Assembly (NCBI RefSeq): GCF_964355755.1 | Contig: NC_092672.1 | Location: 27,338,501 to 27,402,500 of the forward strand | Source of the DNA: Antedon mediterranea | Lineage: Eukaryota; Echinodermata; Crinoidea; Comatulida; Antedonidae | Length of the DNA: 64,000 nucleotides | Direction: 5' to 3' | Part shown: positions 11,237-23,545 of the stretch, one piece after another | Numbering within the stretch: position 1 is the first letter of the stretch | Layout: each line of letters opens with the position of its first letter | The notes under the pieces: model-generated | Database searches by the model: none | Told to the model about the DNA's origin: nothing | What the model saw: the letters and a program-made list of their open reading frames with translations, nothing else | Made by a program: the position numbers and the translations under genes

Positions 11237-12117
11237 ATTCTGAATGAAAGTTGAAGATCAGAAAGATTCTCCGTGTATTTTTCTATGCAGTAGTAGGCCT
11301 AGTATAACCACTTTGGTGGAGATAGATTATACACCGGAAGAAGAAGGTTAATGTTAAGTTTGTATGTATTCAATATGCAATTAATAATGACGTAATCAAC
11401 GTTTTCCTCTTAATTTCATAATAACTCATAAAATAGATAGGGGTTCCCGAGCATTCTGACGATCTATATTTAATTTCAAAATTTAGCATAATTTTCACCA
11501 TTTTGTTAACTTACACGTGCGTAGCCTGTTACATATCTGACGTTAGGGCCTACTCGTATAACGCAATTTGTTGAAAGCAGTGGTGGCTGCAGGATCTCCG
11601 ACACGGGGGATAAATTCCCAGACGGTGTGTGGGGGGGGGGGGGGAGGCATTAGCGTAATTTGAGGCCGTTTTAATCAGATTTTGGGTAGCCAACTTTATA
11701 ATAAACATTCGGAATTATGACCTTCTGGCCTTGTCCGTATGTCATAATCACTATCGGAAGAGCCTAAATCCGTTTGAGCACATATTTAAACGCATGCGCA
11801 CCTAATGTATGTAATGTGATTAATGGACACTGCCAAGTTCGATTATCTATATTATCTGATTTGTGTTTTGATTATTCACCATTTCCTTTAGTTTGTTGAC
11901 TTGACAACAAACGTGATGACCTTATTTGGTTATTTACTTAATGAGGTATCTTTCTATTATTATTACATCATTGTGTGAAAGTTAACACTGAGCCGAGATA
12001 ACAAACACACACGTCACCGGACTTGCATCAGTCTAAACCAAAACTACGACTTCAGCACTTACTGCGGTATTACGACACAAACAGTTTAGCCTACCTCACT
12101 TCTACTACTTAAGGTTG
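11237..12117. other. Upstream region of the P450 gene
   Basis: Noncoding apart from the 5' flank of the P450. A G-run (14 G) lies at 11630-11644. No clear TATA box is seen within 100 bp of the start. Because the coding exon is preceded by pyrimidine-rich sequence, an upstream noncoding exon cannot be excluded. Confidence 0.35.
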
Positions 12118-13671
12118 ATGATGGCTTTTCTTGGCTTAGAAACAACTACATGGCTGCTCGTTTTGTGTGTTGTAATTCTACTGTATATCTATGGCATATG
12201 GGGTTTATCCTATTGGAAAGATCAAGGTGTGCCTGGACCAAAACCACTGCCCTATCTTGGAAATGGTGTTGAAATATTCTTTACAACCGGTATGCACCAA
12301 AGTCAATTGAAGTACATTCTAAAGCATGGTCCTGTTGTTGGTATATACGAAGGAAGAAGACCACATATAATAATAGGAGATTTGGATAAACTCAGACAAA
12401 TACTTATCAAGGATTTTGACAATTTTCAAGATCACAGAACGGTTGGTGACCTCGATATGAAACCTTTTGATAAGGGGCTGACTCAGTTAAAAGGCCATGA
12501 GTGGAAGAGAATTCGAAATACAGTTACTCCGACCTTCAGCTCAGGTAAGCTTAAAATGATGGTGCCATTGATAAATGCAGCTTGTCAAAGTCTACCAGAA
12601 AGAATTGGGGACCTTATTAAAGAAGGGAAAGATATCAACGTAAAGGACGTGTATGGTTGCTTGATGATGGATGTTGTTTCTAGCACAAACTTTGGACTTC
12701 AGCTTGACTCTGTGAAAAATCCAGAAAACCCATTTATCAAAAACATAAAGACAATGCTTAATGGAGGGCAGATATGGATGTTTGCCCTTGCTATGATGAT
12801 ACCTGGATTCGGAAAATTGTGCAACTCAATAGGCTTAGGTGTCTTTTCTAAAAGCGCAATTAAATTCTTTATGGATGTAACCGAACAAGTTGTCGAAGGA
12901 CGAAAAAAGGACCCAAGTGACAAACGAATTGATTTCATTCGATTGATGATTGATGCGCATGATATGGACATCACAAAAGAGGAAGATGGGCTCAAGATCA
13001 GTTTTGATGAAAATGCAGAAAGTGTACCAAAAAAGAAACTTTCAACCGAAGAGATGATGGCTCAATCTTTATTTTTTATAGCTGCTGGCTATGACACAAC
13101 CAGTACTCTATTAAGTTTCATTTCTTACGCAATGGCTCTTAATCCTGACATACAAGATAAGCTTGTTAACCACATTGAAGACATATTGAAAGGTAAAGAC
13201 ACAGTGACATATGAAGATGTAAGTAAAATGGAATATTTGGACCAGATCATTCAAGAAACCCTGAGGATGTATCCTTCTGCTCCTTCGACAGACAGGCTTT
13301 GTACCTCAACGTGGACGGATGGTGACCTTACAATTGAAAAGGGTGTTGGAGTAGTCGTTCCAATTTGGGCAATCCATCACAACCCTAGTATCTGGCCGGA
13401 ACCAGAAAAGTTTGACCCCGAGCGATTTAGCAAGGAGAACAAGGAAAAACACCACCCAATGTCTTGGATTCCATTTGGACATGGGCCTAGGAACTGTGTT
13501 GGTATGCGATTTGCTCTGACAACAGTTAAATTTGCAGTTGTGCACATATTCCGAAAGTATCGATCCGTTCCAGTTAAGAATACCCCTATTCCTATAGAAT
13601 CCAAAAAAAGTGACATCGGCCAGGTTATTCCAAAGAGTGGTATTCCACTTGGTTTTGAGAAGATGCAGTAG
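12118..13671 (+). CDS. Cytochrome P450, CYP3-clan (CYP3A/thromboxane-synthase-like), intronless
   Basis: A haem-thiolate monooxygenase of the endoplasmic reticulum. Starts at the ATG at 12118; the preceding TTG codon is not a start. A second ATG follows at once. 517 aa, close to the usual ~500. An N-terminal anchor (WLLVLCVVILLYIYGIW) is followed by the proline hinge PGPKPLPYLGN. The C-helix has WKRIRNTVTPTFSSGKLKMM. The I-helix oxygen-binding motif AAGYDTTS is at ~322. ExxR (ETLR) is at ~380, then DPERF. The haem loop FGHGPRNCVGMRF has its cysteine at ~460. All catalytic landmarks are present and there are no stops or frameshifts. The C-helix TFSSGKLK and the overall pattern fit the CYP3 clan. 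Substrate is unknown; xenobiotic, steroid or eicosanoid oxidation are possible. The lack of introns suggests retroposition or intron loss. A poly(A) signal AATAAAATAATAATAAA follows near 13793. Confidence 0.93.
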   Translation: MMAFLGLETTTWLLVLCVVILLYIYGIWGLSYWKDQGVPGPKPLPYLGNGVEIFFTTGMHQSQLKYILKHGPVVGIYEGRRPHIIIGDLDKLRQILIKDFDNFQDHRTVGDLDMKPFDKGLTQLKGHEWKRIRNTVTPTFSSGKLKMMVPLINAACQSLPERIGDLIKEGKDINVKDVYGCLMMDVVSSTNFGLQLDSVKNPENPFIKNIKTMLNGGQIWMFALAMMIPGFGKLCNSIGLGVFSKSAIKFFMDVTEQVVEGRKKDPSDKRIDFIRLMIDAHDMDITKEEDGLKISFDENAESVPKKKLSTEEMMAQSLFFIAAGYDTTSTLLSFISYAMALNPDIQDKLVNHIEDILKGKDTVTYEDVSKMEYLDQIIQETLRMYPSAPSTDRLCTSTWTDGDLTIEKGVGVVVPIWAIHHNPSIWPEPEKFDPERFSKENKEKHHPMSWIPFGHGPRNCVGMRFALTTVKFAVVHIFRKYRSVPVKNTPIPIESKKSDIGQVIPKSGIPLGFEKMQ

Positions 13672-14700
13672 TCAAGTCAATACTGCACATTTTCAGAAGA
13701 ATCCAATTACAACATCCATGCAATGATTGTAAATTATTTGACAAATTTTACCCTATTACCGGTTGTGGTTTTGATTTATGAACAAATTTTAAAATAAAAT
13801 AATAATAAACATTGACTTAAATTTACTTTGAGAAAAAGTAGTTTTGAGAGTAGCTAAGTCTTGGAAACTACAAAAATAAAACATTATTTTAAAATTCACT
13901 GATTCACTCCACCTATAAATTATACTTTTGTGCAAAATATTGCATTTCCTGATGACAAAAATGTTAATACTGTAATAATAATAGGTTACAGAAAAAAATT
14001 ACAATTTTGAACTTTAAATGAAATCATTTGCAGTAGGCTTATACTATTACTGTATAAAAACGAATCAAATAAAGATCACATTTCCAGTTTGACTTGTGCA
14101 TGCTTTATTTTGGGTTTAACAAATTGTATTCAACATCTACCTTTTAGATCATGCATACACAGCACATGGCTTTCACTATGATGAAGCCTCGTTTGTACAA
14201 AACATTTGTTGGTCAAACAAATTTGGTAGCAGCGTTCGTAAGCAGAAAAAATAATTAGACACTATGGCAAGTTCCGCGCCATGCCAGTCTTTATAAAAAC
14301 ATTTATTGATGAGGCGAAAATCGACCATATCTCTTTTAATTGTTTAGCGTCCACAAAATAATACGACGCACCTCTTCTCTTAAACTTGCCCCAAGTCTCT
14401 AGTTATTTCAAGTCTTTTTGAAGTTTCTCTGAACCTGAAATGTAGTATACATATGAAACGCCATATGTGCAAAAATATTTATCTTTTTACTAATATTAGG
14501 TCAAAACTCTGTATGTACCCCAGACTACTCTTCTCTGTGGAACATGGTCTACACAAACCCCCATATTTTCGAGCGTCTAACAACTTTTCTGGACCCAATC
14601 AAACGTTTTCTCCAAGACCAGTTGTTCAGTCAAAGTTTATATTCTCTGCTTTGGTACACGACATGTTAAAGCCATCCTGGTTTTAGTGGAACAGCTTTAC
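13672..14700. other. Noncoding 3' flank of the P450
   Basis: AT-rich, with AATAAA signals near 13793 and 14069. No exon or repeat family was recognised. Confidence 0.4.
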
Positions 14701-15928
14701 CGCCGGTCGTTGCAAATCAAAAAGCCTAATTAGAATTCTCTGAAAACTAAAACAGCCTACAACTACCATTGGGGCATTATTAAAGCAGAACTAAATAATG
14801 CAGTGTGTAATGTTTTTTTCACCTTTCTTTTCCGGTCACATAATCAATTTTACTTATTTGAGGGGGTGAAGAGACACAAGCAAGGCTTTCACTGTTTCTA
14901 TATACAAATATCGACACCAGAATCGATCATACAAGCCTACCAAACCACAGACTTGTAACAAATTAAAAAAGGGTCCTATAAAAAAGAAAACCTTTCTTCT
15001 TCCTCAACTAAAATTATTTATTGGTACTATGTCTATTACATATGTAGGCAAAAAGTAAAATTAATAAATAAACTACATTGTATTCAACTCATAATAATTC
15101 TTAAAAATTAAGACAAACTTTTCTAATTAAAAATATTCAAATCTCATCAACTGATCTTTTGTCTTTTTTATGTCATATTTCAAACCAAAATGAAATGAAA
15201 CTATGGTAGAAAATGACTATAATTTATGAAAAATCAAACGTTAAATGAATAAAAACAAAAGAAAACAAATAGTGTCCCATTTACAGTTACATTTCGGTAC
15301 CAGGCATATTTTTAAGTGATGTCCATTTCTCTTGATAATTTGTAAAAAATACATTCAAACTCGCCACGATCCTTTACAATACACCATATAGTATCCAACT
15401 CAACAGTGATGTCATAATCAAAATGCTGAAACATAAAAAAATATGTATAAATACGGAGTATTTTAACATTTGATGTAAAAATAAATATTATATGGTCCTA
15501 CTGCAATAACCGTTTCATCTTTAAAAGGTTAAAAATGTCAAAAATAAGTTGATTCTAATCATTTTATTGGCCCACTATAAATCCAAACATTCATTGCGCA
15601 CGGATTGATATTTTAGTTTTTCTTCTATGATTCACCTACAGTACTTTCGATCGATTGTAAGGCCAAAATAAATAGAAGATAATTAATGCATCATCATTCT
15701 AGGCCTATAACTAGCGTACGATGTTAATACGTTACTGTTGTTTAGCTAGGCCTACAGAACTTAGCCTGGCTAGGCCTAGCCTAAAAACTGTACACGAGAG
15801 GACATTCAACGCGAGCTACTTAGGTAGTGCATCGTTTCTTTTCTTTTTATCATCAATTACCTTAAAATGTACATCTAAGACGAGGAATGACTTGGTTTAA
15901 TGTTTTTAAAGTAATATATTACTATTAA

Positions 15929-15956
15929 CTAGATGGTACGCTCGCGTACCATCTAG
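15929..15956. repeat. Near-perfect hairpin palindrome
   Basis: Twelve-base arms CTAGATGGTACG and CGTACCATCTAG around a CTCG loop, in the last intron of the proximal DCAF17 copy. It resembles the end of a foldback or MITE-type element, but no partner end was found. Confidence 0.6.
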
Positions 15957-16144
15957 GTCGTGCCCACAGATGGTTCTCGAATACACAGTAATTTCAGCGT
16001 AACAAAACTGGCGATTTCAAATGTACGTACCGCAGGACTATAATACATTGTCGTTTACAGAAACGAATGAATAGACACGATGATTTATGTAGTCAACTAA
16101 AGTTAGCACCCTGGGAATTACTTCCGAAGGAGAAACTTATCACA

Positions 16145-16177
16145 AAATGAGTCCAAATTTTTGATTTGGACTCATTT
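16145..16177. repeat. Hairpin, 13-bp arms
   Basis: AAATGAGTCCAAA is complementary to TTTGGACTCATTT seven bases later. Intronic; role unknown. Confidence 0.6.
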
Positions 16178-18059
16178 AAAGAAACCCAATTTGTGTTTTG
16201 TATGTAACATTAGGGTTGAGGGATGGGAAAGCGGATAGGTACAAAGAGGAAACATTTTTAAATATATTCTTTATCCACTCAGTAACGAAATATTTTTTTC
16301 ATGTTTTATAGGCCTATAAATAATATACCTCTAAATAAAGTAAAACATTTGCGATTTAATACTTTGTTAAAACTGTCACTGTCATAATCGATTGAAATAT
16401 CAAAGTACATGTCACGATACACCACTACGACGTTTATATTATTGGTAATTATTAATTAATACAAACGTTGAGAGAAGGAACTGTCAGTATAAAGTTTATT
16501 TGTATATAATAATGTGTTTATATATAAGTAGAGCCTAACCACAATCTCAGTAATAAAGTTTATTTGTATATATTTTTATATTACATCTAACAGTATGAAC
16601 ATTCACAGTAAGAAATGTTCGATTCAAATGACGACCAAAAATAGTTAATAGGTATTTACAGTATTGTCAAAGTATTGCAAGTTTATTCTCAAAGGGCCCA
16701 TATATTTACCTACCGTATGTGTTAAACCAAGGGCTCATAAATTTACCTACTTGTGTTAAACCAAACTCTGGGATGTTCCATTCATCGCAAATCAATACAT
16801 TTGTATAATCGTATATTAAATCTATCAAAATAGTATTTTTTTAAAAGAAAATCGGCCTGTCTTCAACATTATGATGCTGTACTCTAGCTGTTCAACTAGT
16901 TTTCAGCTATTAAAAACAATTATCGTAGGAGGAGATAGGAAAATGCGAAGCCTCCTCGCATTTTTGTGGCGGGTATTTTTCAAGATGGACATCCATTAGA
17001 CAGTGTATACCACGATCGGAAAACACCCCTATTTGGGGCAAATCGTTGAACCTAAATTCGTTTTAATCGTCAATAACTAATTACCTAACTCAATTTAATT
17101 AGTAAACAGGGTTATGTCAGATGGTTAAAATCAGTACCGAAAGTATGAACCAACTTTATATACCATCGAGTAAAAATTCTATAAATTAACCTAGATTTAT
17201 CGAATTTTGCCCTTACGTAAATTTATATATAGATATATATGCATTATTTTTACAAAATTTCTAAAATTGAAGGGAACGGGTCTTTAATTATGAACCTAAA
17301 TTTTACTAAAACAAAATTATATTATTATTATTAATATAATTTGCCGAATACAAAACGTATTGATTGCATGAAGTTTGAAGCACAGCACAGCACATTTCAG
17401 GAGTTAATTTTCATGACCTTTCTAGGTCCATGATTTTAAAAAAGGAACAGGTTTATTTAGCAAAATCCAATTTCAGTTACCCTTTCTAATACTCCTTCTA
17501 ATGTAACAACCTTATACATCTCGCCTGTATCATTGTCATGGAAATAGATGCGCCCTTTTTGGTCTTCATCTGTGCTGACAACCATTAATAAATCTAGCTC
17601 ACTTTCATGTTGAACATCTTTCAAAGTCTAAAAAAAAATACAAACATTAATTTTTTTTCAATTGAAATCATGAATATAATATGTTGGTTTCAAAGTCTGA
17701 AAAAAAATACACATTCATGTTTCAATATTTTGGTTGAAAAGAATTATTGTTGAAGGGAATGTAAAATAATAAACATTTCGTGTGTTATTAATACTTTATC
17801 ACACAAACGTTGACCGAGTTCTATATAAGATTAAGCAAGTTTTACTTTTCCTTCACACTAAACAATAATCCTTTTCACAGCCTAAATATAATTTGAAGAA
17901 GATGAATTTCTTTAATCACATGTTACAATAAAAGATAAATTTTTAATACACAAAGAGATATTCTACTTGTAAGCGCTAACTCAATTATTGAGGATATCTT
18001 AGCCAAGGATTTTTCTTTAACATTTAATTTTACATTTTTAAGTGAAATTTTTATTTTTG

Positions 18060-18270
18060 GTTCCGATCTTCTTTCGAATTGTGAAAATGCTTTATTATTT
18101 TATTATGTACAACAATTTCTTGTTAATTCTGGAAGATTTAATTGATGTTTCTGTTAGTTGTTTTAAAATGTTGTATTTGTTAATCTGAGGCGCCTTGAAG
18201 CTAAGATGGTTCCATCTTGTAAGGCGCCTCTGTGTAATATACTGAATAAAAAAAAAAAAAAAAAAAAAAA
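18060..18270 (+). mobile_element. Retroposon 3' end with stem-loop and A23 tail
   Basis: A stem-loop at 18187-18230 (GAGGCGCCTT pairs with AAGGCGCCTC; inner AAGATGG pairs with CCATCTT) is followed by TGTGTAATATACTGAAT and a run of 23 A (18248-18270). A terminal hairpin plus tail is the usual 3' end of some LINEs or SINEs, recognised by their reverse transcriptase. The tail ends only ~11 bp from the splice donor of DCAF17 proximal exon 12. The left boundary is unknown. Confidence 0.55.
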
Positions 18271-20467
18271 GATAAATTTACCTCATTTCCAGGCCAAGGG
18301 ACTAAAGATGAATCAAAGACCCTTGGCGTGACTACCCCTCCAGTTGTTGGTGCTGATGATCTTTGTGTTACATTGTTCTTCATGTTAATATTAAATAATT
18401 CTACCACTTCTGAATTTGTTGAAGATTGTTTAATTTTTAACATTCTGTAAATTAAAGCACATTTGTATTTTTGTTACTTTGTATATTTTATAATTTGTAC
18501 GTTCAAAGCTTATGCATTTAATATCTATATTACACTACAGGTTTCCCTCCATTAGAGACCGCTGTACCGCAGGCTGGATGATAATCTATCTTTTACTACA
18601 GTATTAGTTCATAGATTTCCTTTAATTAGAGATCAAGACCACAGTTTGGGTGAACTCAACTGACCACTTTAAAATTGGGATTTTTAGGGTTTTTTAATGC
18701 ACAATTTAGTTATCTTTAGTTATAAGGATTCTAATTTGAGACCTGCACAGCTACTAAAATCTGGGTTCCAAATGTAGATAAGGTTTCACCTTTTCATAAA
18801 GGCCTTTGACAACACATGGCCCACACACACACAGATTGTTCTATTGTTTGCCATCACTGCACCACCATGGCTACAGTACTGACCGGTATCTAGAACAAAT
18901 AATAACTTCTTGAAAATTTAAATCTGCAAATTTATCATGGACACTAACCTCATCTTGTTTGGTCCAGTGTGTATTATCCTTCCCGATTCATCCCAGTGAA
19001 ACCAAGATTTCTCCCCTGTTGTAGGATCCTGAACAAGATTTAATCTCCCATTGACGGCCTAGAGAACAATGTTATTTTCAGTCAGGGGAAAAATTGCAAA
19101 AGGCTTCCTACAGTACTTTCTAGGATTTTTATCAGATAATCTATATTGTTTTGACAACACTTTTGATTTTACCTGATTTATCATTACTAGAGGGTGAGTG
19201 GCGATAATTATTTGATGTTTTATTGGGGAGGTGTTCCGGGCGTTTATTCAAATAAATAACATCCTAATTGGTATACTTAATACATTATTCCGTCAGTGAG
19301 CCGTTTTGGCCTAGGAAGGAAGACGCTTAATAGACGGCTTGTAACATGGGCAGAAGTATCCCAGGGTCCTGACGGGACACAGATAGCGCACAGTATACAT
19401 AAAGTCCTGGCAGCTTCTCAACAACTCGGCTATCAGGGTTTAATTCGATTTCAAACAAAAGCTTTATCAATTCTGTAATTTTATATAATTATTTCCCACA
19501 ATTTACTCCTGTTTTATGAATATATTTAATTTGATCTTTATGTACTATACTGTACCTTCACACGCCCGGTCCGCGTCCGAAAATAAACCAAAATTGCTAT
19601 TGCCACCAAGCACCAACGGCCAACTTAAATAACCAACAATGCAGGGAACTTGCAAGGTGCTTGACGCACCTTACCGTGAACCCGGAAATTACTGCTACCG
19701 CGCATAGAGTTAAAATTTACTGATTGAAAATTTCTTATAAAACCCTTTATAATATCTTTCTAAGAAAGAAATATGGAACAAAAGCGTAGTACTGAAAACT
19801 AATGTTATCAAATATATGTTTCGCGGTACATCTGAGATAGATAAGGTATCCAAGGCGGAGATTAGTACCAAAGTTTTTCTATTGTGGTTGCCTATGTCAG
19901 AATTAACCATAATTTATATATAGATACTTTAATAATCTTCGTTTTAGCACATCTACTGTTTCAAAGTAAATAGACAGTACCATTTTAACCAATGAAAATT
20001 ATTATATTTTACTTATCTTTTATTCCTGTTAAACAATCTGTTGCATAATTTATGAGTCATGATTCCTTCATGTGTCATAAATTAATCAAGAGATTGTGTT
20101 TATGACTTTGGAACTGTAATCTATAGCCATATCGGCAAGAGGTTTCAATCTCACTTGCTTTATTGATTCTGGTGGTAGAACCAGTCTTCTCGGATAAGGA
20201 CTATAAACTGTAGGTCTGGTATCATACACAATATGCTTGTGTGAATTGGCAGCACTGAATGACATGACCCTTAGGAAGAAGCATGTCAAATCCATAGCAT
20301 AAGAAGCAATTCATGGCACTAAACAGAAGTTTGTTTGAAGTAATTGTCGATTATGAAGCATAGAGGTTATACAATGTTGATACCTTACCTTGTCATCATT
20401 TTCCATATTAAAAACCGTTATATCACCATAATTTGGCATAAATGAAATGATGTAATGCCAGGGAAAT

Positions 20468-20470
<3 letters not shown>

Positions 20471-20509
<39 letters not shown>

Positions 20510-23500
20510 ATGGCGCCGTTCAATGGTGACACAGCTCTGTTGGCTCTGTTAATGTGTTCTGTGTTTTTGTCTTTTCTTGTGGATGATATTGGTGCAATAA
20601 TCACTTATACCAGGATTGAATTGGTAAATATTAGAGAAAATGTGTCAAATCGGCCGATCAACTTGCCCGAGTCTCTACTTTACAACGATTTTTTCAAGCC
20701 CGACGACGTAGGCCTACCAAATCCGGTATTGAAAACCCCGCGAAGAAGAGGTAGGCGTGGCGGTGTTTTAGCGAGGCTTAGGCGAGATTCGTGGAAATCA
20801 CCGTTACCAAGTATCTTTTTAGGTAACGTGAGATCTCTAAAAAACAAATTTGACGAACTTACCTGCTGCTTAAACACAAAACGCGAATTTTGTAACTCTT
20901 GTATTTTCGCATTTACGGAAACCTGGCTTGATCAAAATGTACCCGATCAGTACGTCACCACAGAATTTTGGGATGTATAGACAGGATCGTGACTCGGAAG
21001 CTGTAGGGAAATCCCGCGGGGGCGGAGTATGTCTACTTGTTAATCAAAATTGGTGTAAGGATGTAAAGAATCTGTCAGCCATATGCACATCGCAACTGGA
21101 GGCGCTTACGATTCGCTGTCGTCCTTTCTACTTACCACGAGAGTTGACGTCGCTAATCATAACAGTAGTCTACATACCTCCTGATGCAAATGCAGAATCC
21201 GCGGCTACCCAACTATCTACTATAGTAACTGACAACGAATTAAAACATCCAAATGCAACTTCCATAATATTAGGTGATTTCAACCACGTAAATTTGAAGA
21301 AAACGCTCCCCAAATTGTTTCAACATGTTACGGTTGCGACCCGGAACAATAACATCTTGGATCATTGTTATACAACAATTAAAGATGCTTACAGGTCACT
21401 GAAGCGACCTCCACTTGGCGAGTCCGACCACAACCTAATTTACATGATACCACGATACAGATGTCAGTTCAAGCGCGAGGCTGTCAAATCACGCATGATT
21501 AGCAAATGGACACCGGATAATATTATGAAACTACAAGGCTGCTTTGATTGTACAGACTGGAATGCTTTTAAGGACAGTTCGGACATTAACTTATGTACTG
21601 AATCCGTTATTTCATATATTAAATTCTGCCAGGACATATGTATTGATAAAGACGTAGTTAAGATATATCCAAATCAAAACCCATGGTTTAATAAGTCTAT
21701 TAAGGATCTGATACGAAATAGAGACAGGGCTTTCAGATCAAATGATAAGGATCTATTTAGGAAATCAAAATACGAGTTAAGAAAGGGAATAAATAAAGCC
21801 AAGAGAGAATATAAAAATAGGTTAGAGGAAGATATATCTTCCGGCGATTCCAGAGAGTTATGGAAAAGCTTAAATAAAATAACTAACTACAAACCAAAAT
21901 CTGATAAAATTAACTCAAATGATGACCTACCCCAACGACTGAATGATTTCTTCAGTCGTTTTGACACTCCCCCTCTCCATGAAGACAATAATTATGAAAA
22001 TGGTAATGATGTACCGTTAGTTGTTCTTGAAGAGAATACTTGTATTGAGTTTAGTAGATGTAAGTCAAATAAGTCAGCTGGTCCAGACGGTATATCCCCT
22101 ATGCTTGTTAAACATTGTTGCAAACAGATTGCCCATATTTTTACTTACATTTTCAATTTCTCTCTTATATCTCAAATTATTCCGCGATGTTTTAAAGATT
22201 CTATAATAGTTCCAATTCCGAAACGTTCCCCAATCGAAACCCTGAATGATTATCGACCTATAACATTAACATCGGATCTGATGAAATGCTTTGAACATAT
22301 AGTCCTTAATTACCTAAAGGCCAAGTGTCCTCGAGATCTTGACCAATATCAGTTCGCCTATAGACCAAACCGGTCTACCGAAGATGCTGTATCGATCACT
22401 TTGCATAGGATCTTAGAGCATCTCGAACGTGATAAAAGATATGCTAGGATTTTATATATAGATTTTAGTTCAGCATTTAATACGATTGTACCGTATAAGT
22501 TACACACTAAGATGGTTGAAATCGGTTTCGATATTTCTATATGTAACTGGGTGTTAAACTTTTTAACTGATCGACCCCAACGTACTAAAGTGGGTACCAC
22601 TATATCAGATAAGCGTATTATAAATACAGGTGTACCACAGGGCTGTGTACTGTCGCCCTTTCTTTTTACTTTATTTACTTATGACTGTGTTACCTACTAC
22701 AGTAACTGTCACATCGCTAAATTTGCGGATGATACTACCATTGTAGGTCTAATCAATGATGACAGTGATGAGTCTAATTATCGCAACCAAGTTAAACGAG
22801 TTGTAGACTGGTGTAACGAAAACAATCTGTTCTTGAATGTATCTAAGACTAAAGAAATGGTTGTTGATTTCCGTAAATCACTTAATGTCAAATATCCAAT
22901 ATTTATTAATGGTATATCAGTTGAGTTTGTAGAAGAATTTAAATTCTTGGGTATTTATATTTCAAATGATCTGAAGTGGCATATTAACACACGTAACATT
23001 ATTAGAAAGGCCCAAAGAAGAATCTACTTCCTACGTAGACTTAAATCATTTGGTATAAACTCTGAAATAATGTCGTCCTTCTATAGGTCAGTTATAGAGA
23101 GTGTAATAACGTATTCTTTAACGGTATGGTTCGGTAGCGCTACCGAAAATGAAAAGCGTGACCTAAATAGAATAGTCAAGACCGCATCGCGTATAATTGG
23201 ATCTACACAACTGCCTTTGGAGAACATATTTTCGGATCGTCTTCTGAAAAAGGCAGTGGCTATCAAAGATGATCATTTTCATCCGGCCTCTAGTATGTTC
23301 CAGTTGATGCGCAGCGGTCGGCGATTTCGTTCTATTAAGGCCAATAAGGCACGATTTACAAATAGTTTCTTTCCAGGATCTATTAGAGCCTTAAATATGA
23401 TGTAGACTTTTTTTTGTAATGTTTTTGTTTTTGAGTTCGTGTTGTGTCCGTTGGATATTGTGCTCCGCCAACAGAGCAAACAGAATTTCTATGTTTTTCC

Positions 23501-23545
23501 TAAAACAAATGATAATAAATGATACTTGACTTGACTTGACTTGAC
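20471..23545 (+). mobile_element. CR1/L2-type LINE inserted in DCAF17 proximal exon 10
   Basis: The insert lies between the two halves of exon 10 (host resumes at 23546 and at 20470). It begins with 36 T (20471-20506), then ATGATGGCGCCG. It ends with a 3' UTR, AATGATAATAAATGATA and a short (CTTGA)n tail at 23525-23545. Tails of short tandem repeats rather than poly(A) are usual for CR1/L2 elements. It runs opposite to the host gene. No target-site duplication is evident; only a few host bases around the site seem altered relative to the intact copy. Confidence 0.85.
20507..23405 (+). pseudogene. LINE endonuclease-reverse transcriptase, one frameshift
   Basis: Two overlapping frames together make one protein: 20507-20980 and 20928-23405. 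The APE-type endonuclease spans the break (FTETWLDQNVPDQ in frame one, MYRQDRDSEAVGKSRGGGVC in frame two, then GDFNHVNLKKTLPK and GESDHNL). The reverse transcriptase is intact: KSAGPDGISPMLVK, NDYRPITLTS, YIDFSSAFNTI, GVPQGCVLSPFLF and catalytic FADD. The C-terminal part ends with an SIRALN motif. The frameshift lies at ~20955-20980, inside the endonuclease, so the element should be immobile as it stands. With a single lesion over ~2.9 kb, it looks young. The clade (CR1/L2) is inferred from the endonuclease wording and the tail. Confidence 0.85.

Noticed and set aside
12115-12117. TTG as start codon of the P450
   Set aside because: The ATG immediately downstream at 12118 is the credible start.
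20086-20604. Minus-strand frames covering DCAF17 exon 10 and nearby intron
   Set aside because: The reading crosses a splice donor and the poly(T) tract. Only 20389-20470 is exon.
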